Of a stretch of 53,315 bases of DNA, positions 32,242 to 39,770 are shown in pieces; positions within the stretch are counted from its first letter, which is position 1; every line of letters starts with the position of its first letter. The notes below the pieces were generated by a model. That model did no database searches and had not been told where the DNA came from. It saw only the letters and a list, made by a program, of their open reading frames with translations. The translations under genes and the position numbers were made by a program. Source of the stretch: Bradyrhizobium elkanii WSM2783 (lineage in GTDB: Bacteria > Pseudomonadota > Alphaproteobacteria > Rhizobiales > Xanthobacteraceae); contig NZ_AXAP01000034.1 of NCBI RefSeq assembly GCF_000472865.1, positions 1 to 53,315 on the forward strand. The letters are read 5' to 3'.

Positions 32242-32555
32242 CATGCCAGCTCGCAGGCCGTCGCCCGGCGCTTGGCGTGCTTGAGCGTGGCAAGGCCGGC
32301 TTTCGTGATCCTTAGCGTAACGCCACTGCCGGAGTAGCGCGCGCCTGATAGTGTCAGCCGCTTCAACAGCGTTACCGCCTTGCCGTCGAGCTGCAGATGG
32401 GCGCGGGAGTCGTATTGGAAAAATCCGACGATGAACTGCGTGCCGTCGGCGCAGCGATAGTTCTGGAACGAGCTTTGGGCCGAGGCTTGCGACCTGCCGG
32501 CGAGGGTTCCCGCCACCAAGACCACCGCGAAAATCGCTGCCAACCGATGATTCAT
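32241..32555 (-). CDS. MliC-like lysozyme inhibitor, exported
   Basis: The 104-residue protein has a signal peptide (HRLAAIFAVVLVAGTLAG...ASAQ) and an MliC-type beta-barrel: the opening YRCADGTQFIVGFF, an AHLQLDGKAVTLL strand, and the TLSGARYSGSGVTLRITKAG loop. In MliC/PliC, Ser and Tyr of the SGxxY motif insert into the active site of C-type lysozyme; here SGARY fits. One Cys near each end (YRC, TACE) should form the family disulfide. It would protect the wall from host or plant lysozyme. No lipobox is clear, so it is probably soluble in the periplasm. Confidence 0.7.
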   Translation of the reverse strand: MNHRLAAIFAVVLVAGTLAGRSQASAQSSFQNYRCADGTQFIVGFFQYDSRAHLQLDGKAVTLLKRLTLSGARYSGSGVTLRITKAGLATLKHAKRRATACELA

Positions 32556-32656
32556 GCTTCGCCCCCCGGAGCTGCCTTGAGTATAGACGAGCGCGGGATG
32601 CGCACCATCTCCTATCCGGTCATCTGCTTGCCGTACAAGATTGCTCAAGTCACCCG

Positions 32657-33406
32657 ATGCAAGACTCCCCTGCCCGACATTTCAATCTCGCCGGCGCGAG
32701 CAATTTCCGTGACCTCGGCGGCTACCTTACGCGCGACGGCCGCAGCGTCCGTTGGCGCCAGATCTTTCGCTCCAACCATCTCGGCCGCCTCACCGACGAC
32801 GATGTCGCGGTGGTCCGCGGCCTCGGCGTCCGCAGCGCCTTCGATTTCCGTGGCCGCGAGGAGCGCGCCGAGGGGCTTTGCGGCGTGGCCGAGATCACCG
32901 TGCATTCCCTGCCGGTCGAACCGACGGTGATCGCCGCGCTGCGCGCCATCGCCGCCAGTGGCAATCCGCCGACCGAGAACGACGCCATCGAGGTGATGCG
33001 CGATTCCTACCGCAGCTATGTGCAGGAGAACACGCCGCGCTTCCGTACGCTGTTTGCGCATCTGTTGGAGGACCGCGCGCCGCTCGTCATCCATTGCAGC
33101 GCCGGCAAGGACCGCACCGGCTTCGCCTGCGCGCTGATCCTGCATACGCTCGGCGTTCCCGACGAGGTGATCTCGGAAGATTATCTGCTGACCAACCGCT
33201 TCTATCGGCGCGATGCTTCCGTGCCGAGCGATCTACCGGACACTGTCCTGCAGGTGATCGGCACGGTGCGGGCGGCGTTCCTGGCCACGTCGTTCGAGGC
33301 CATCAGCGCCGGCTATGGTGGCCTCGACAATTATATCCGCGACGGCCTTGGTGTCGGAGAGAGCGAGCGCAAGCAGCTTGCCGCGCTCTATCTCGAGAGA
33401 ACTTAA
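32657..33406 (+). CDS. Tyrosine-protein phosphatase family protein
   Basis: The 249-residue protein has the Cys-dependent phosphatase loop HCSAGKDRTG with Cys147 and Arg153 (CX5R) and the N-terminal FNLAGASNFRDLGGY typical of the bacterial tyrosine/dual-specificity group (LipA/PTP-like). An upstream FRSNHLGRL segment and an acidic region before the P-loop may supply the general acid. Substrates could be phosphoproteins or phosphoinositide-like lipids; this cannot be told from sequence. It is cytoplasmic and convergent (4-bp overlap) with the next small gene. Confidence 0.8.
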   Translation: MQDSPARHFNLAGASNFRDLGGYLTRDGRSVRWRQIFRSNHLGRLTDDDVAVVRGLGVRSAFDFRGREERAEGLCGVAEITVHSLPVEPTVIAALRAIAASGNPPTENDAIEVMRDSYRSYVQENTPRFRTLFAHLLEDRAPLVIHCSAGKDRTGFACALILHTLGVPDEVISEDYLLTNRFYRRDASVPSDLPDTVLQVIGTVRAAFLATSFEAISAGYGGLDNYIRDGLGVGESERKQLAALYLERT

Positions 33407-33618
33407 GCAGCCGCTTCCAGCTCGGCGTCGAGGTCGGCAATGACTTCCTCGAAAGCCGAGATCGCCTGCTGCACGGCCGCGATCTGCATCAACTCCCAGC
33501 CGCTGACCGGACCGGTGCGATTCTGCAGCGCGACGACCAAGTCCCGCCGCTGCTCCTTAAGCTGAACGAGCGGTAAACCGTGATCGGGTAAGTTTCCCAT
33601 GGTCTGATCCCCTGCCAT
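33403..33618 (-). CDS. Small helical hypothetical protein
   Basis: The 71-residue product has a long amphipathic helical pattern (QLKEQRRDLVVALQNRTG, then QIAAVQQAISAFEEVIADLD) with regular hydrophobic spacing, which suggests a coiled-coil dimer. It overlaps the end of the phosphatase gene by 4 bp on the other strand. The alternative ATG six codons later (MGNLPDHG) is possible. Protein-like composition; function unknown. Confidence 0.5.
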   Translation of the reverse strand: MAGDQTMGNLPDHGLPLVQLKEQRRDLVVALQNRTGPVSGWELMQIAAVQQAISAFEEVIADLDAELEAAA

Positions 33619-33717
33619 GATGAGACCTCGCTTCTAGCGAACGGATTCTGCAATCGACTTACGGAAGTCCGGCAAATTTTACCAATCAAGGGCAAGGCCG
33701 TAGTCTTACGTGCATGG

Positions 33718-34428
33718 CTACGCTACGGCGGCAGCTTTCCGGATAGCATCGTTAAGGCCCCTAGACATCCGGAGCGTGCTGCCGTCGCTCTGATGCAATC
33801 GATCGGGATCGGTCGGGTCGACCATACGATCGAAACCGATATTGTTCTGCGCGTGCCAATGCTGCATCAGCGCCCAGCGGCGAAACACATTGACTCCTGC
33901 CCGCTCTGCCACTGCGGCGATCAGCGAGACCATGCGCTCGGAAAGCTCGGCCTTATCGTCGATCAGCATCGCCGGGACATGTTGCGGATCGATCAGTAGC
34001 ACGTCCATCTGGCCTGCATGGGCACGAAGCCGGTCTACGCCGACGGCAATTTTCTCCGCGACGTCGTCGACGTTGTACTTCTCCTTGTGGAAGACGGCGT
34101 TGGTGCCGACCTGCCAGATCACCAGTGACGGTGCCGGCGCTTCGGCGAAAATGTCCGAATCGAAGCGATCCAGTTCTTCGATCGCCTCTTGACCGCCTAC
34201 CCCCCTGTTGAGCACATCGATCCTTGGATTATCGCAGGCACGCCTCAGATACATTTCCAGCCAGTATGGATAAGGCAAGACATCTTCCCGGCCAGCGGTC
34301 GACGATGATCCCATCGCCACGATCTTGAGCGGCCCGCCGTGCCGAAGCGCCTCGGCCAGGCGTGTCAGCGGATATTTGAAGGCGATCAACTGATCAGGCA
34401 ATTCGGCATCTGCAAGATTGTCAATCAT
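33718..34428 (-). CDS. SGNH/GDSL-type hydrolase
   Basis: From ATG 34428 the protein has 236 residues. The SGNH blocks are visible: block I is IVAMGSSSTAG (the GDS position reads GSS), block II is the Gly in NRGVGGQE, block III is GTNAV, and block V is the DRLHQSDG Asp-His pair. The catalytic Ser, Asp and His are therefore present and an esterase/lipase or carbohydrate deacetylase is likely. No signal peptide is visible from this start; longer in-frame starts (34494, 34656) exist. It is divergent from the SDR gene with a 123-bp spacer. Confidence 0.7.
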   Translation of the reverse strand: MIDNLADAELPDQLIAFKYPLTRLAEALRHGGPLKIVAMGSSSTAGREDVLPYPYWLEMYLRRACDNPRIDVLNRGVGGQEAIEELDRFDSDIFAEAPAPSLVIWQVGTNAVFHKEKYNVDDVAEKIAVGVDRLRAHAGQMDVLLIDPQHVPAMLIDDKAELSERMVSLIAAVAERAGVNVFRRWALMQHWHAQNNIGFDRMVDPTDPDRLHQSDGSTLRMSRGLNDAIRKAAAVA

Positions 34429-34551
34429 TTCGGGCCCCACAAATTGAATACTATTTAACGTTGAGGGCCTATTTCGCGAGGATTTTGCCGGCATTGCAAA
34501 TGAATTTCTGCTGAGTTTAGTCTGTCTGCCCGGGTAGTGCGGAGCTGTCTC

Positions 34552-35232
34552 ATGAACGGAAAAGTTATCGTCATCACCGGCGCGTCCGGTGCGCTCGGCA
34601 AGGTGGTCGCTGAGGAAGCCCTGGCGCGCGGCGCACGCGTGTCCGGCATTGATCACGCGCCGTCATCGCTTTCGCCGACGTCAGATCGGATCGAGTTCGG
34701 CGGCGTTGATCTGACCGACGCAGCCCGGGCAGAAAAGGCGATCGACACGGCGGCGGCGCATTTCGGCCGGCTCGATGCGCTCATCAACATCGCCGGCGGC
34801 TTTGCCTTCGAGACGGTCGCAGACGGCGATCCCGCAACCTGGCAGCGGATGTATGCGCTCAATGTCACGACCGCGCTCAACGCCTCGCGCGCGGCGATCC
34901 CGCATCTTCTGGCGTCCAGCGCCGCGCGTATCATCAATATCGGCGCGCTCGGTGCACTGCAGGCAGGCGCCGGCATGGGCGCCTATGCAGCTTCCAAATC
35001 CGGCGTGCACCGCCTGACCGAAGCGCTCGCCGCCGAGCACAAAGGCAAGATCACGGTCAACGCCGTGTTGCCTTCGATCATCGACACCGCGGCAAACCGC
35101 GCCAGCATGCCGAAGGCGGATTTCTCAAAATGGGTGGCGCCAAAGGAACTCGCCGACGTCATCCTGTTCCTCGCCAGCGACGCAGCGAGCGCAGTCACCG
35201 GCGCGCTGTTGCCGGTGAATGGCCGCGTTTGA
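34552..35232 (+). CDS. SDR oxidoreductase resembling dihydropteridine reductase (QDPR-like)
   Basis: The 226-residue protein has the SDR nucleotide-binding motif TGASGALG (residues 9-16), the NIAG structural motif and the Tyr-x-x-x-Lys pair in YAASK. The catalytic Ser that classic SDRs carry 13 residues before Tyr is absent; Ala and Gly stand there (INIGALGALQAGAG). The tail also shows LPSIIDTAANRASMPKADFS, close to the LPvtLDTPmNRksMPeADF stretch of mammalian dihydropteridine reductase, which also lacks that Ser. It may therefore reduce a quinonoid dihydropterin. This is a motif-level match only. Confidence 0.75.
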   Translation: MNGKVIVITGASGALGKVVAEEALARGARVSGIDHAPSSLSPTSDRIEFGGVDLTDAARAEKAIDTAAAHFGRLDALINIAGGFAFETVADGDPATWQRMYALNVTTALNASRAAIPHLLASSAARIINIGALGALQAGAGMGAYAASKSGVHRLTEALAAEHKGKITVNAVLPSIIDTAANRASMPKADFSKWVAPKELADVILFLASDAASAVTGALLPVNGRV

Positions 35233-35241
35233 CTCTCTCGC

Positions 35242-35949
35242 TCACGCCTCCACCAGCTTCTTCAGCACCGCCTTGAAGCGGACGCTGCGCTTGCCAGCGA
35301 GCGCAGTGGCTTCAGCTTCGGCACCTTCGGAATCGTAGGTCCCGGAGAAGCCGATGCCGACTTCGTGGCGGCCGAACAGCGGTCGCTCTCCCAGACTCGG
35401 CGTATGCTCGCGGTTGACGATCTCGCCCTTCCACCGGCCGTTCGCGGCGGTGTAGGCACCGATATAGTCGAAATAGGCGTCGCCGCCCCAGATGCGGCCG
35501 TCATGCAGCATCATCACGCCGGTATTGCCGCCGTCGAGCCCATCGAGCATGCGAATGTGGATGGAATAGAGCCCGTTGCCGATGCCGTCGGGTCCGACTT
35601 TGCCCGGCGCAGGCGCATCCTTGTCGTTGATCGGGGTCAGGATCGCCGTGAACACGACGCCGGGTAAGGCGGTGGTCCCGCCTTCGAAATGAACCTCGTC
35701 GCCCTTGTGCGTGCCCCTGAAGGTCATGACGATGTTATCGACCGGGAACATCGGCACATAGCTCGGATCGTGGTTGTGGCGCGTCATCTTCACCTCGGAT
35801 GAGATGATGCCGCCTTCCTCCGTGTAGCTGCCGATGAAGGACGAACCGGAATTGCCGCCATAGAACTTGCCGGAGGCGGTTGCGAACATCACGCCGCAGC
35901 CAGTGCCCCGCACTGTCCTGAACGAGAATTTGTATAATCCCTGCAGCAC
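35242..35949 (-). CDS. GrlR-like protein with internal domain duplication (copy 2)
   Basis: The 235-residue protein starts with GTG 35949 (LQGLYKFSFRTVRGTG) and aligns over its whole length with the protein at 29443-30150. The first half shows GKFYGGNSGSSFIGSYTEEG, the second DGRIWGGDAYFDYIGAYTAA, which are two copies of one GrlR-like unit. Between paralogues the C-terminal half is the more conserved (EHTP...GGHEVGIGFSGT against EHTP...GRHEVGIGFSGT). It ends 10 bp from the stop of the convergent SDR gene. No type III secretion gene lies in the window. Confidence 0.7.
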   Translation of the reverse strand: MLQGLYKFSFRTVRGTGCGVMFATASGKFYGGNSGSSFIGSYTEEGGIISSEVKMTRHNHDPSYVPMFPVDNIVMTFRGTHKGDEVHFEGGTTALPGVVFTAILTPINDKDAPAPGKVGPDGIGNGLYSIHIRMLDGLDGGNTGVMMLHDGRIWGGDAYFDYIGAYTAANGRWKGEIVNREHTPSLGERPLFGRHEVGIGFSGTYDSEGAEAEATALAGKRSVRFKAVLKKLVEA

Positions 35950-36141
35950 CCTGGCGCCTGCTTCTCACGCGACAAATGCACCATACCCCGCGCGGACCGT
36001 TTGCTCGCGCAGGCTCACCGATTGCCATTTGGTCTAGTCGTCCCGCACGAAGACTAACCGTTTTGCCACCGTCCCGGCAAACGCTTTGCGGTAAACTTCT
36101 GCAACTGAGTCGCGGCATTTCGCGACTGGAGAGTTTTGCGC

Positions 36142-36846
36142 GTGGAAACCTCGCTCTATCTGCCCGTCAAACGATTTCTCGAAAAGCTCGGCTTCACGGT
36201 GAAGGGCGAGATCGGCGGCTGCGACCTCGTGGCGCTGAGCGGCGACGATCCGCCGGTCGTCGTGGTCGGTGAGCTGAAGCTCACCTTCAACCTGGAACTG
36301 ATCCTGCAGGCGGTCGGTCGCGCCGGCGCCTGCGACGAGATCTGGATCGCCGCCAAATTGTCGTCGCGCGGCAAAGGCCGCGAGAGCGACGCGCGCTACC
36401 GCAATCTCTGCCGCCGCCTCGGCTTCGGCATGCTGGGAGTGACCAGTGCCGGCGAGGTCGAGGTGCTGGTGAAGCCGCCGACCACGGCGCCGCGCCGTGA
36501 TCCGAAGAAGCGCTCGCGCCTGGTTGCCGAGCACAATCGCCGCAGGGGCGATCCCGTGATGGGCGGCAGCACGCGCTCGCCGATCATGACGGCCTACCGC
36601 CAGCAGGCGCTCGCCTGCGCGTCAGCGCTCGCCAATGGACCGCGGCGCGTGCGCGAGCTCCGGGTGGATATTCCGGATGCCGGCAAGATCCTGCTGCACA
36701 ATGTCTACGGCTGGTTCGACCGCGCCGAGCGTGGAATCTATGTGCTGACCGATGCGGGCCGCGCCGCGTTGCAACGCTGGCCGCAGCCGGCGGTTGATTC
36801 CGCGGCCATCGAAACGGCGCCCTCGATCCGGATGACGACCGCGTAG
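36142..36846 (+). CDS. DUF2161 putative PD-(D/E)xK phosphodiesterase
   Basis: The 234-residue protein (GTG 36142; TTG 36136 is possible) has the nuclease-fold core CDLVALSGDDPPVVVVGELKL, fitting D...ExK, and an upstream Glu (ETSLYLPVKRFLEKLGF) in the usual position. This matches DUF2161, annotated as PD-(D/E)XK-type phosphodiesterases. The C-terminal half (about 150-234) looks like a winged-helix (VRELRVDIPDAGKILLHN, ERGIYVLTDAGRAAL). A DNA- or RNA-processing role is inferred; the cellular function is unknown. GGAGAG precedes the GTG by 8-9 bases. Confidence 0.75.
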   Translation: METSLYLPVKRFLEKLGFTVKGEIGGCDLVALSGDDPPVVVVGELKLTFNLELILQAVGRAGACDEIWIAAKLSSRGKGRESDARYRNLCRRLGFGMLGVTSAGEVEVLVKPPTTAPRRDPKKRSRLVAEHNRRRGDPVMGGSTRSPIMTAYRQQALACASALANGPRRVRELRVDIPDAGKILLHNVYGWFDRAERGIYVLTDAGRAALQRWPQPAVDSAAIETAPSIRMTTA

Positions 36847-36903
36847 CGACGCACGATTGCGGTGCATAACCGGTCACGATCGCGCGATGAGGCGGGGTAA
36901 ACA

Positions 36904-37003
36904 GAGCATGATCCGGAAAAGCGGAAACCGGTTTTCCGAAAAGGTCATGCTCAAACAAAGAGATCAGATCATGATCCGATTCTGTCCAATCGGATCATGA
37001 TCT
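36904..37003. repeat. Two adjacent GCATGATCC palindromic repeats
   Basis: 36904-36958 is the standard unit (GAGCATGATCCGGAAAAG... to TCATGCTCAAACAA). 36966-37003 is a perfect hairpin AGATCATGATCCGAT / ATCGGATCATGATCT. A degenerate third unit extends over about 37088-37162. Non-coding. Confidence 0.8.
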
Positions 37004-37045
37004 GGAGAAAGTCTACCGTGCATGGCTGGATTGCCATGTCAGTTT

Positions 37046-37067
37046 CATATTGCAATGCAACAATATG
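37046..37067. promoter_or_regulatory. Palindromic site CATATTG-N8-CAATATG
   Basis: Perfect outer arms with core TTGCAATGCAA, the exact reverse complement of the core at 7664-7674. It lies about 155 bp upstream of the gene at 37222. A related TTGTGCGTCGCAACA lies at about 38270 upstream of the GNAT gene. Regulator unknown. Confidence 0.45.
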
Positions 37068-37221
37068 CAGCCTAGGTATCCGCCCAAAGCGTGATCCGGA
37101 AAAATAGCTACCGGAATTTCCTCGCGACAGACGAAGCGTTTGCGCGGAGATCATGCTCAAAACGAAGCGGCGGGCGGATGGCGATTTATGGAACCGTCAT
37201 CCCGCTCCCAGCGAGGCCCCG

Positions 37222-37524
37222 ATGAGCGAAGACTGGCAAACGAAATATGGTCCCCGACGCGTGAGGCGCGATCCGCCGACGCTGGAGGAAGCGATCTTCG
37301 CCGCCGTCGGCATCACCGACGACCTTGAGCAACAGGCCGAGATCGCGTCCGCCTTGATGGGCCTCCCTTACGAGGAGGTGCTGGCTGAGGTGAAGAAGAC
37401 GGCGCGCACCACCGCGAGGTCGGCGACCCGCGTGATCACGGGCGAGCAAGGCGCGCAGCGCGCGGTCGTGGTCGAGCGGCGCGTGGTCCGGCGGTTCGGC
37501 AACGACAAGCGCACTGGCACCTGA
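37222..37524 (+). CDS. Conserved hypothetical protein, 100 residues
   Basis: The product opens MSEDWQTKYGPRRVRRDPPT and continues with a helical section (LEEAIFAAVGITDDLEQQAE, IASALMGLPYEEVLAEVKK), ending in a basic RVVRRFGNDKRTG tail. The two helices around ITDD and LPYEEV resemble small DNA- or protein-binding helical domains, but no family is recognised. ATG 37222 follows GCGAGG; the in-frame ATG 37153 lies within the repeat region and is less likely. Cytoplasmic. Confidence 0.6.
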   Translation: MSEDWQTKYGPRRVRRDPPTLEEAIFAAVGITDDLEQQAEIASALMGLPYEEVLAEVKKTARTTARSATRVITGEQGAQRAVVVERRVVRRFGNDKRTGT

Positions 37525-37594
37525 ACTGCGATTGGCGATTCGTTCACCTGAGCGAATTGCCCGCAGAGTTGGGGCGCACGAGTGCGCGCGCCGA

Positions 37595-38212
37595 TCAGGC
37601 GGCGCGGCCCCAGCCGTACATCTTGAACACCATCTGCCAATAGGCGCGGTTGAGATCGGCGATCGCGCGCGCGGCCTCCAGCGGCGCGACGGTCGGCGCG
37701 GGGACCAGTTCCGGCTGGCCATGCCGCGCAAGATCGATGCTGCCGGTGGATTCGCCGTGGCGGAAGGTCAGCTTCGCGCCAAACTTGCTGGCGAGCGCAC
37801 GCATCGCCTGGTTCTGCGCGCCGGTGGTGATCCGAAGCGAGCGATAGCCCCTCGCCCGCGCCTCTGCGATCAGCTTGCGGAACAGGATGCTGCCGACGCC
37901 ATTGCGGCGCGCCGAGCGCTCCACGCTAAAGGCGATCTCAGGCTCGCCATCAGGCGATTGGTCCGGCTGATGCAATTCGGCCGCACCGCGCACCGTGCCG
38001 TCCTCGAAATAGGCGATGATGACGGTGCCGTCATTGGCGCACTTCTCGGCATAGCGCTTGATGAAGCCGTCATCCATGAAGCCATGGAAGCGATCATAGC
38101 GGCTGGTTCGGTCCAGCCTCAGCAGATGGTCCTGCAGAAGCGGCAATTCCGATTGGCTCAGCGTCCGAACAGTGCCCTTGGCCGGCGCCAAACCGGTAGA
38201 ATCGTAGTTCAT
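37595..38212 (-). CDS. GNAT family N-acetyltransferase
   Basis: The 205-residue protein has the GNAT core: the acetyl-CoA pyrophosphate loop RSARRNGVGSILFRKLIAEA in the R/Q-x-x-G-x-G/A position, preceded by the VRGAAELHQPDQSPDGEPEI strand region and followed by LRITTGAQNQAMRALASKFG. The acceptor is unknown. Extended N- and C-termini (about 25 and 60 residues) lie outside the core. The start ATG 38212 has no strong ribosome site. Upstream lies a 166-bp spacer with TTGTGCG-TCGCAACA that may hold its control site. Confidence 0.8.
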   Translation of the reverse strand: MNYDSTGLAPAKGTVRTLSQSELPLLQDHLLRLDRTSRYDRFHGFMDDGFIKRYAEKCANDGTVIIAYFEDGTVRGAAELHQPDQSPDGEPEIAFSVERSARRNGVGSILFRKLIAEARARGYRSLRITTGAQNQAMRALASKFGAKLTFRHGESTGSIDLARHGQPELVPAPTVAPLEAARAIADLNRAYWQMVFKMYGWGRAA

Positions 38213-38378
38213 TCCATAGCTCCTCGTGGTAGCCCTCGAGGAGGCGTCGAATCCCTAGACGCGCAATATTGTGCGTCGCAACATGAAATTCAAGTGCTTA
38301 GATTCACCGAATGTTGCATTTGGATTCACTTGATCTTTCGTCCTGAATTTATTGATGAATTTCGGGATGGCGAGCGCA

Positions 38379-38777
38379 CTATAGTACCATTTGGGTCTGG
38401 GTCACGAGGGCGACCAATCTGCCGTCCTCGGTTTCCAGCCGAGTCTGCCAGACCTGCGTGCGCCGGCCGCGATGCACAGGCGTGGCGATGGCGATCACCG
38501 TGCTCCCCTCCTTGGCGCCGCCGATGAAGTTGGTCTTGCTCTCGATCGTGGTGGTTCCCTTGGCATCCTCGGGCAGATTGATCACGGTCGCAGCCGCCCC
38601 GACCGAGTCCGCAAACGCCATCACCGCGCCGCCGTGAATGGTGTGATGCAGCGTGCAGAGGTCCGGCCGCACCAGCATCCTCGCCACCACGCGGTCCTTG
38701 TCGGCCTCTGTGAACGTGACGCCCTTCAGTTCCGCAAACGGCATTTTCATCGATTGGATCTTTTCCAGCGGCGTCAT
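38379..38777 (-). CDS. PaaI family hotdog thioesterase
   Basis: The 132-residue protein is a hotdog-fold thioesterase: LHHTIHGGAVMAFADSVGAA holds the HGG and Asp residues typical of PaaI/YbdB-like proteins, followed by ESKTNFIGGAKEGS strands. It hydrolyses acyl-CoA thioesters, often aryl- or hydroxyphenyl-CoA. Start ATG 38777 follows GGGAGG. Cytoplasmic tetramer expected. It is divergent from the BtuF-like gene. Confidence 0.85.
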   Translation of the reverse strand: MTPLEKIQSMKMPFAELKGVTFTEADKDRVVARMLVRPDLCTLHHTIHGGAVMAFADSVGAAATVINLPEDAKGTTTIESKTNFIGGAKEGSTVIAIATPVHRGRRTQVWQTRLETEDGRLVALVTQTQMVL

Positions 38778-38897
38778 GCGTCCTCCCGTTTTGTTGTGCG
38801 CGCGGCAGCGGCGGAGAATGGACGGAGCCGGTAAATCAGGCAATGACGTCCGAGGTAATGGCCGATGTGACGATGCGCCAATGAGAGAGATTTTCCG

Positions 38898-39686
38898 ATG
38901 CGCCACTTCCCTCCCCGCCGGATCGTCTGCCTGACCGAGGAGACCGTGGAGACGCTGTATTTGCTCGGCGAGCAGGATCGCATCGTCGGCGTCTCCGGCT
39001 ATGCGGTGAGGCCGCCCCAGGTCCGGCGCGAGAAGCCGCGCGTCGCGGCGTTCATCTCGGCGGACATCCCGAAAATCCTGGCGCTCGAGCCGGACCTCGT
39101 GCTCGCCTTCTCCGACATCCAGGCTGACATCGTCGCCGATCTCGTGCGGGCCGGCGTCGACGTTCACGTCTTCAACCAGCGCGACATTGCCGGCATCATG
39201 GCCATGATCCGCACGCTCGGCGCCATGGTCGGCGCCGCCGAGCGCGCCGACCAGCTTGCGACGAGCTTTGAGCAGCGCCTCGCCAGCATCGCTGCGACGC
39301 CGCGTCCGCAGCCGAAACCAAAAGTCTATTTCGAGGAATGGGACGATCCCCTGATCAGCGGCATCGGCTGGGTATCGGAATTGATCGAGATCGCCGGCGG
39401 CGAAGACGCACTGCCAGGCTTGCGGTTACAGAAGGCGGCGAAAGATCGCATCATCGCGCCCGAGATTGTGCGCGACGCCGCGCCTGACGTGATCCTCGCC
39501 TCCTGGTGCGGCAAGAAGGTCGTGCCCGATCGTATCCGCAACCGCCCCGGCTGGAACGACATCCCCGCCGTGCGCAACGACCGCATCATCGAGATCAAGT
39601 CGACGATCATCTTGCAGCCGGGCCCAGCCGCACTGACCGATGGGCTGGATGCGATAGTAGCTGCACTGTGGCCATCGGTGTCGTAG
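38898..39686 (+). CDS. BtuF-like cobalamin-binding-domain protein without signal peptide
   Basis: The 262-residue protein has the helical-backbone binding-protein fold of BtuF and siderophore carriers: RRIVCLTEETVETLYLLGEQ, ALEPDLVLAFSDIQADIVAD, and a GIGWVSELIEIAGGEDALPG middle part. Typical BtuF proteins carry a Sec signal; here the start is MRHFPPRRIVC without any hydrophobic segment, so the product should stay in the cytoplasm, as do the DUF-annotated cobalamin-binding proteins of this group. No btuCD lies nearby. The stop overlaps a palindromic repeat by 4 bp. Confidence 0.75.
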   Translation: MRHFPPRRIVCLTEETVETLYLLGEQDRIVGVSGYAVRPPQVRREKPRVAAFISADIPKILALEPDLVLAFSDIQADIVADLVRAGVDVHVFNQRDIAGIMAMIRTLGAMVGAAERADQLATSFEQRLASIAATPRPQPKPKVYFEEWDDPLISGIGWVSELIEIAGGEDALPGLRLQKAAKDRIIAPEIVRDAAPDVILASWCGKKVVPDRIRNRPGWNDIPAVRNDRIIEIKSTIILQPGPAALTDGLDAIVAALWPSVS

Positions 39687-39764
39687 GGTGGGCAAAGCGC
39701 AGCGTGCCCACCGTTCGCGGTCGGTGCAAGAGAAGGTGGGCACGCTTCGCTTTGCCCACCCTAC
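39683..39764. repeat. GTAGGGTGGGCAAAGCG...CCCACCCTAC inverted repeat
   Basis: About 30-bp arms (GTAGGGTGGGCAAAGCGCAG mirrored by TTCGCTTTGCCCACCCTAC) separated by about 20 bp. It lies between the BtuF-like gene and the convergent M20 gene and may also act as a bidirectional stop. Dispersed repeat type. Confidence 0.75.
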
Positions 39765-39770
39765 TACACC

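Noticed and set aside
29443..35949. GrlR-like pair as evidence for a type III secretion island
   Set aside because: No secretion, needle or effector genes occur anywhere in the window.
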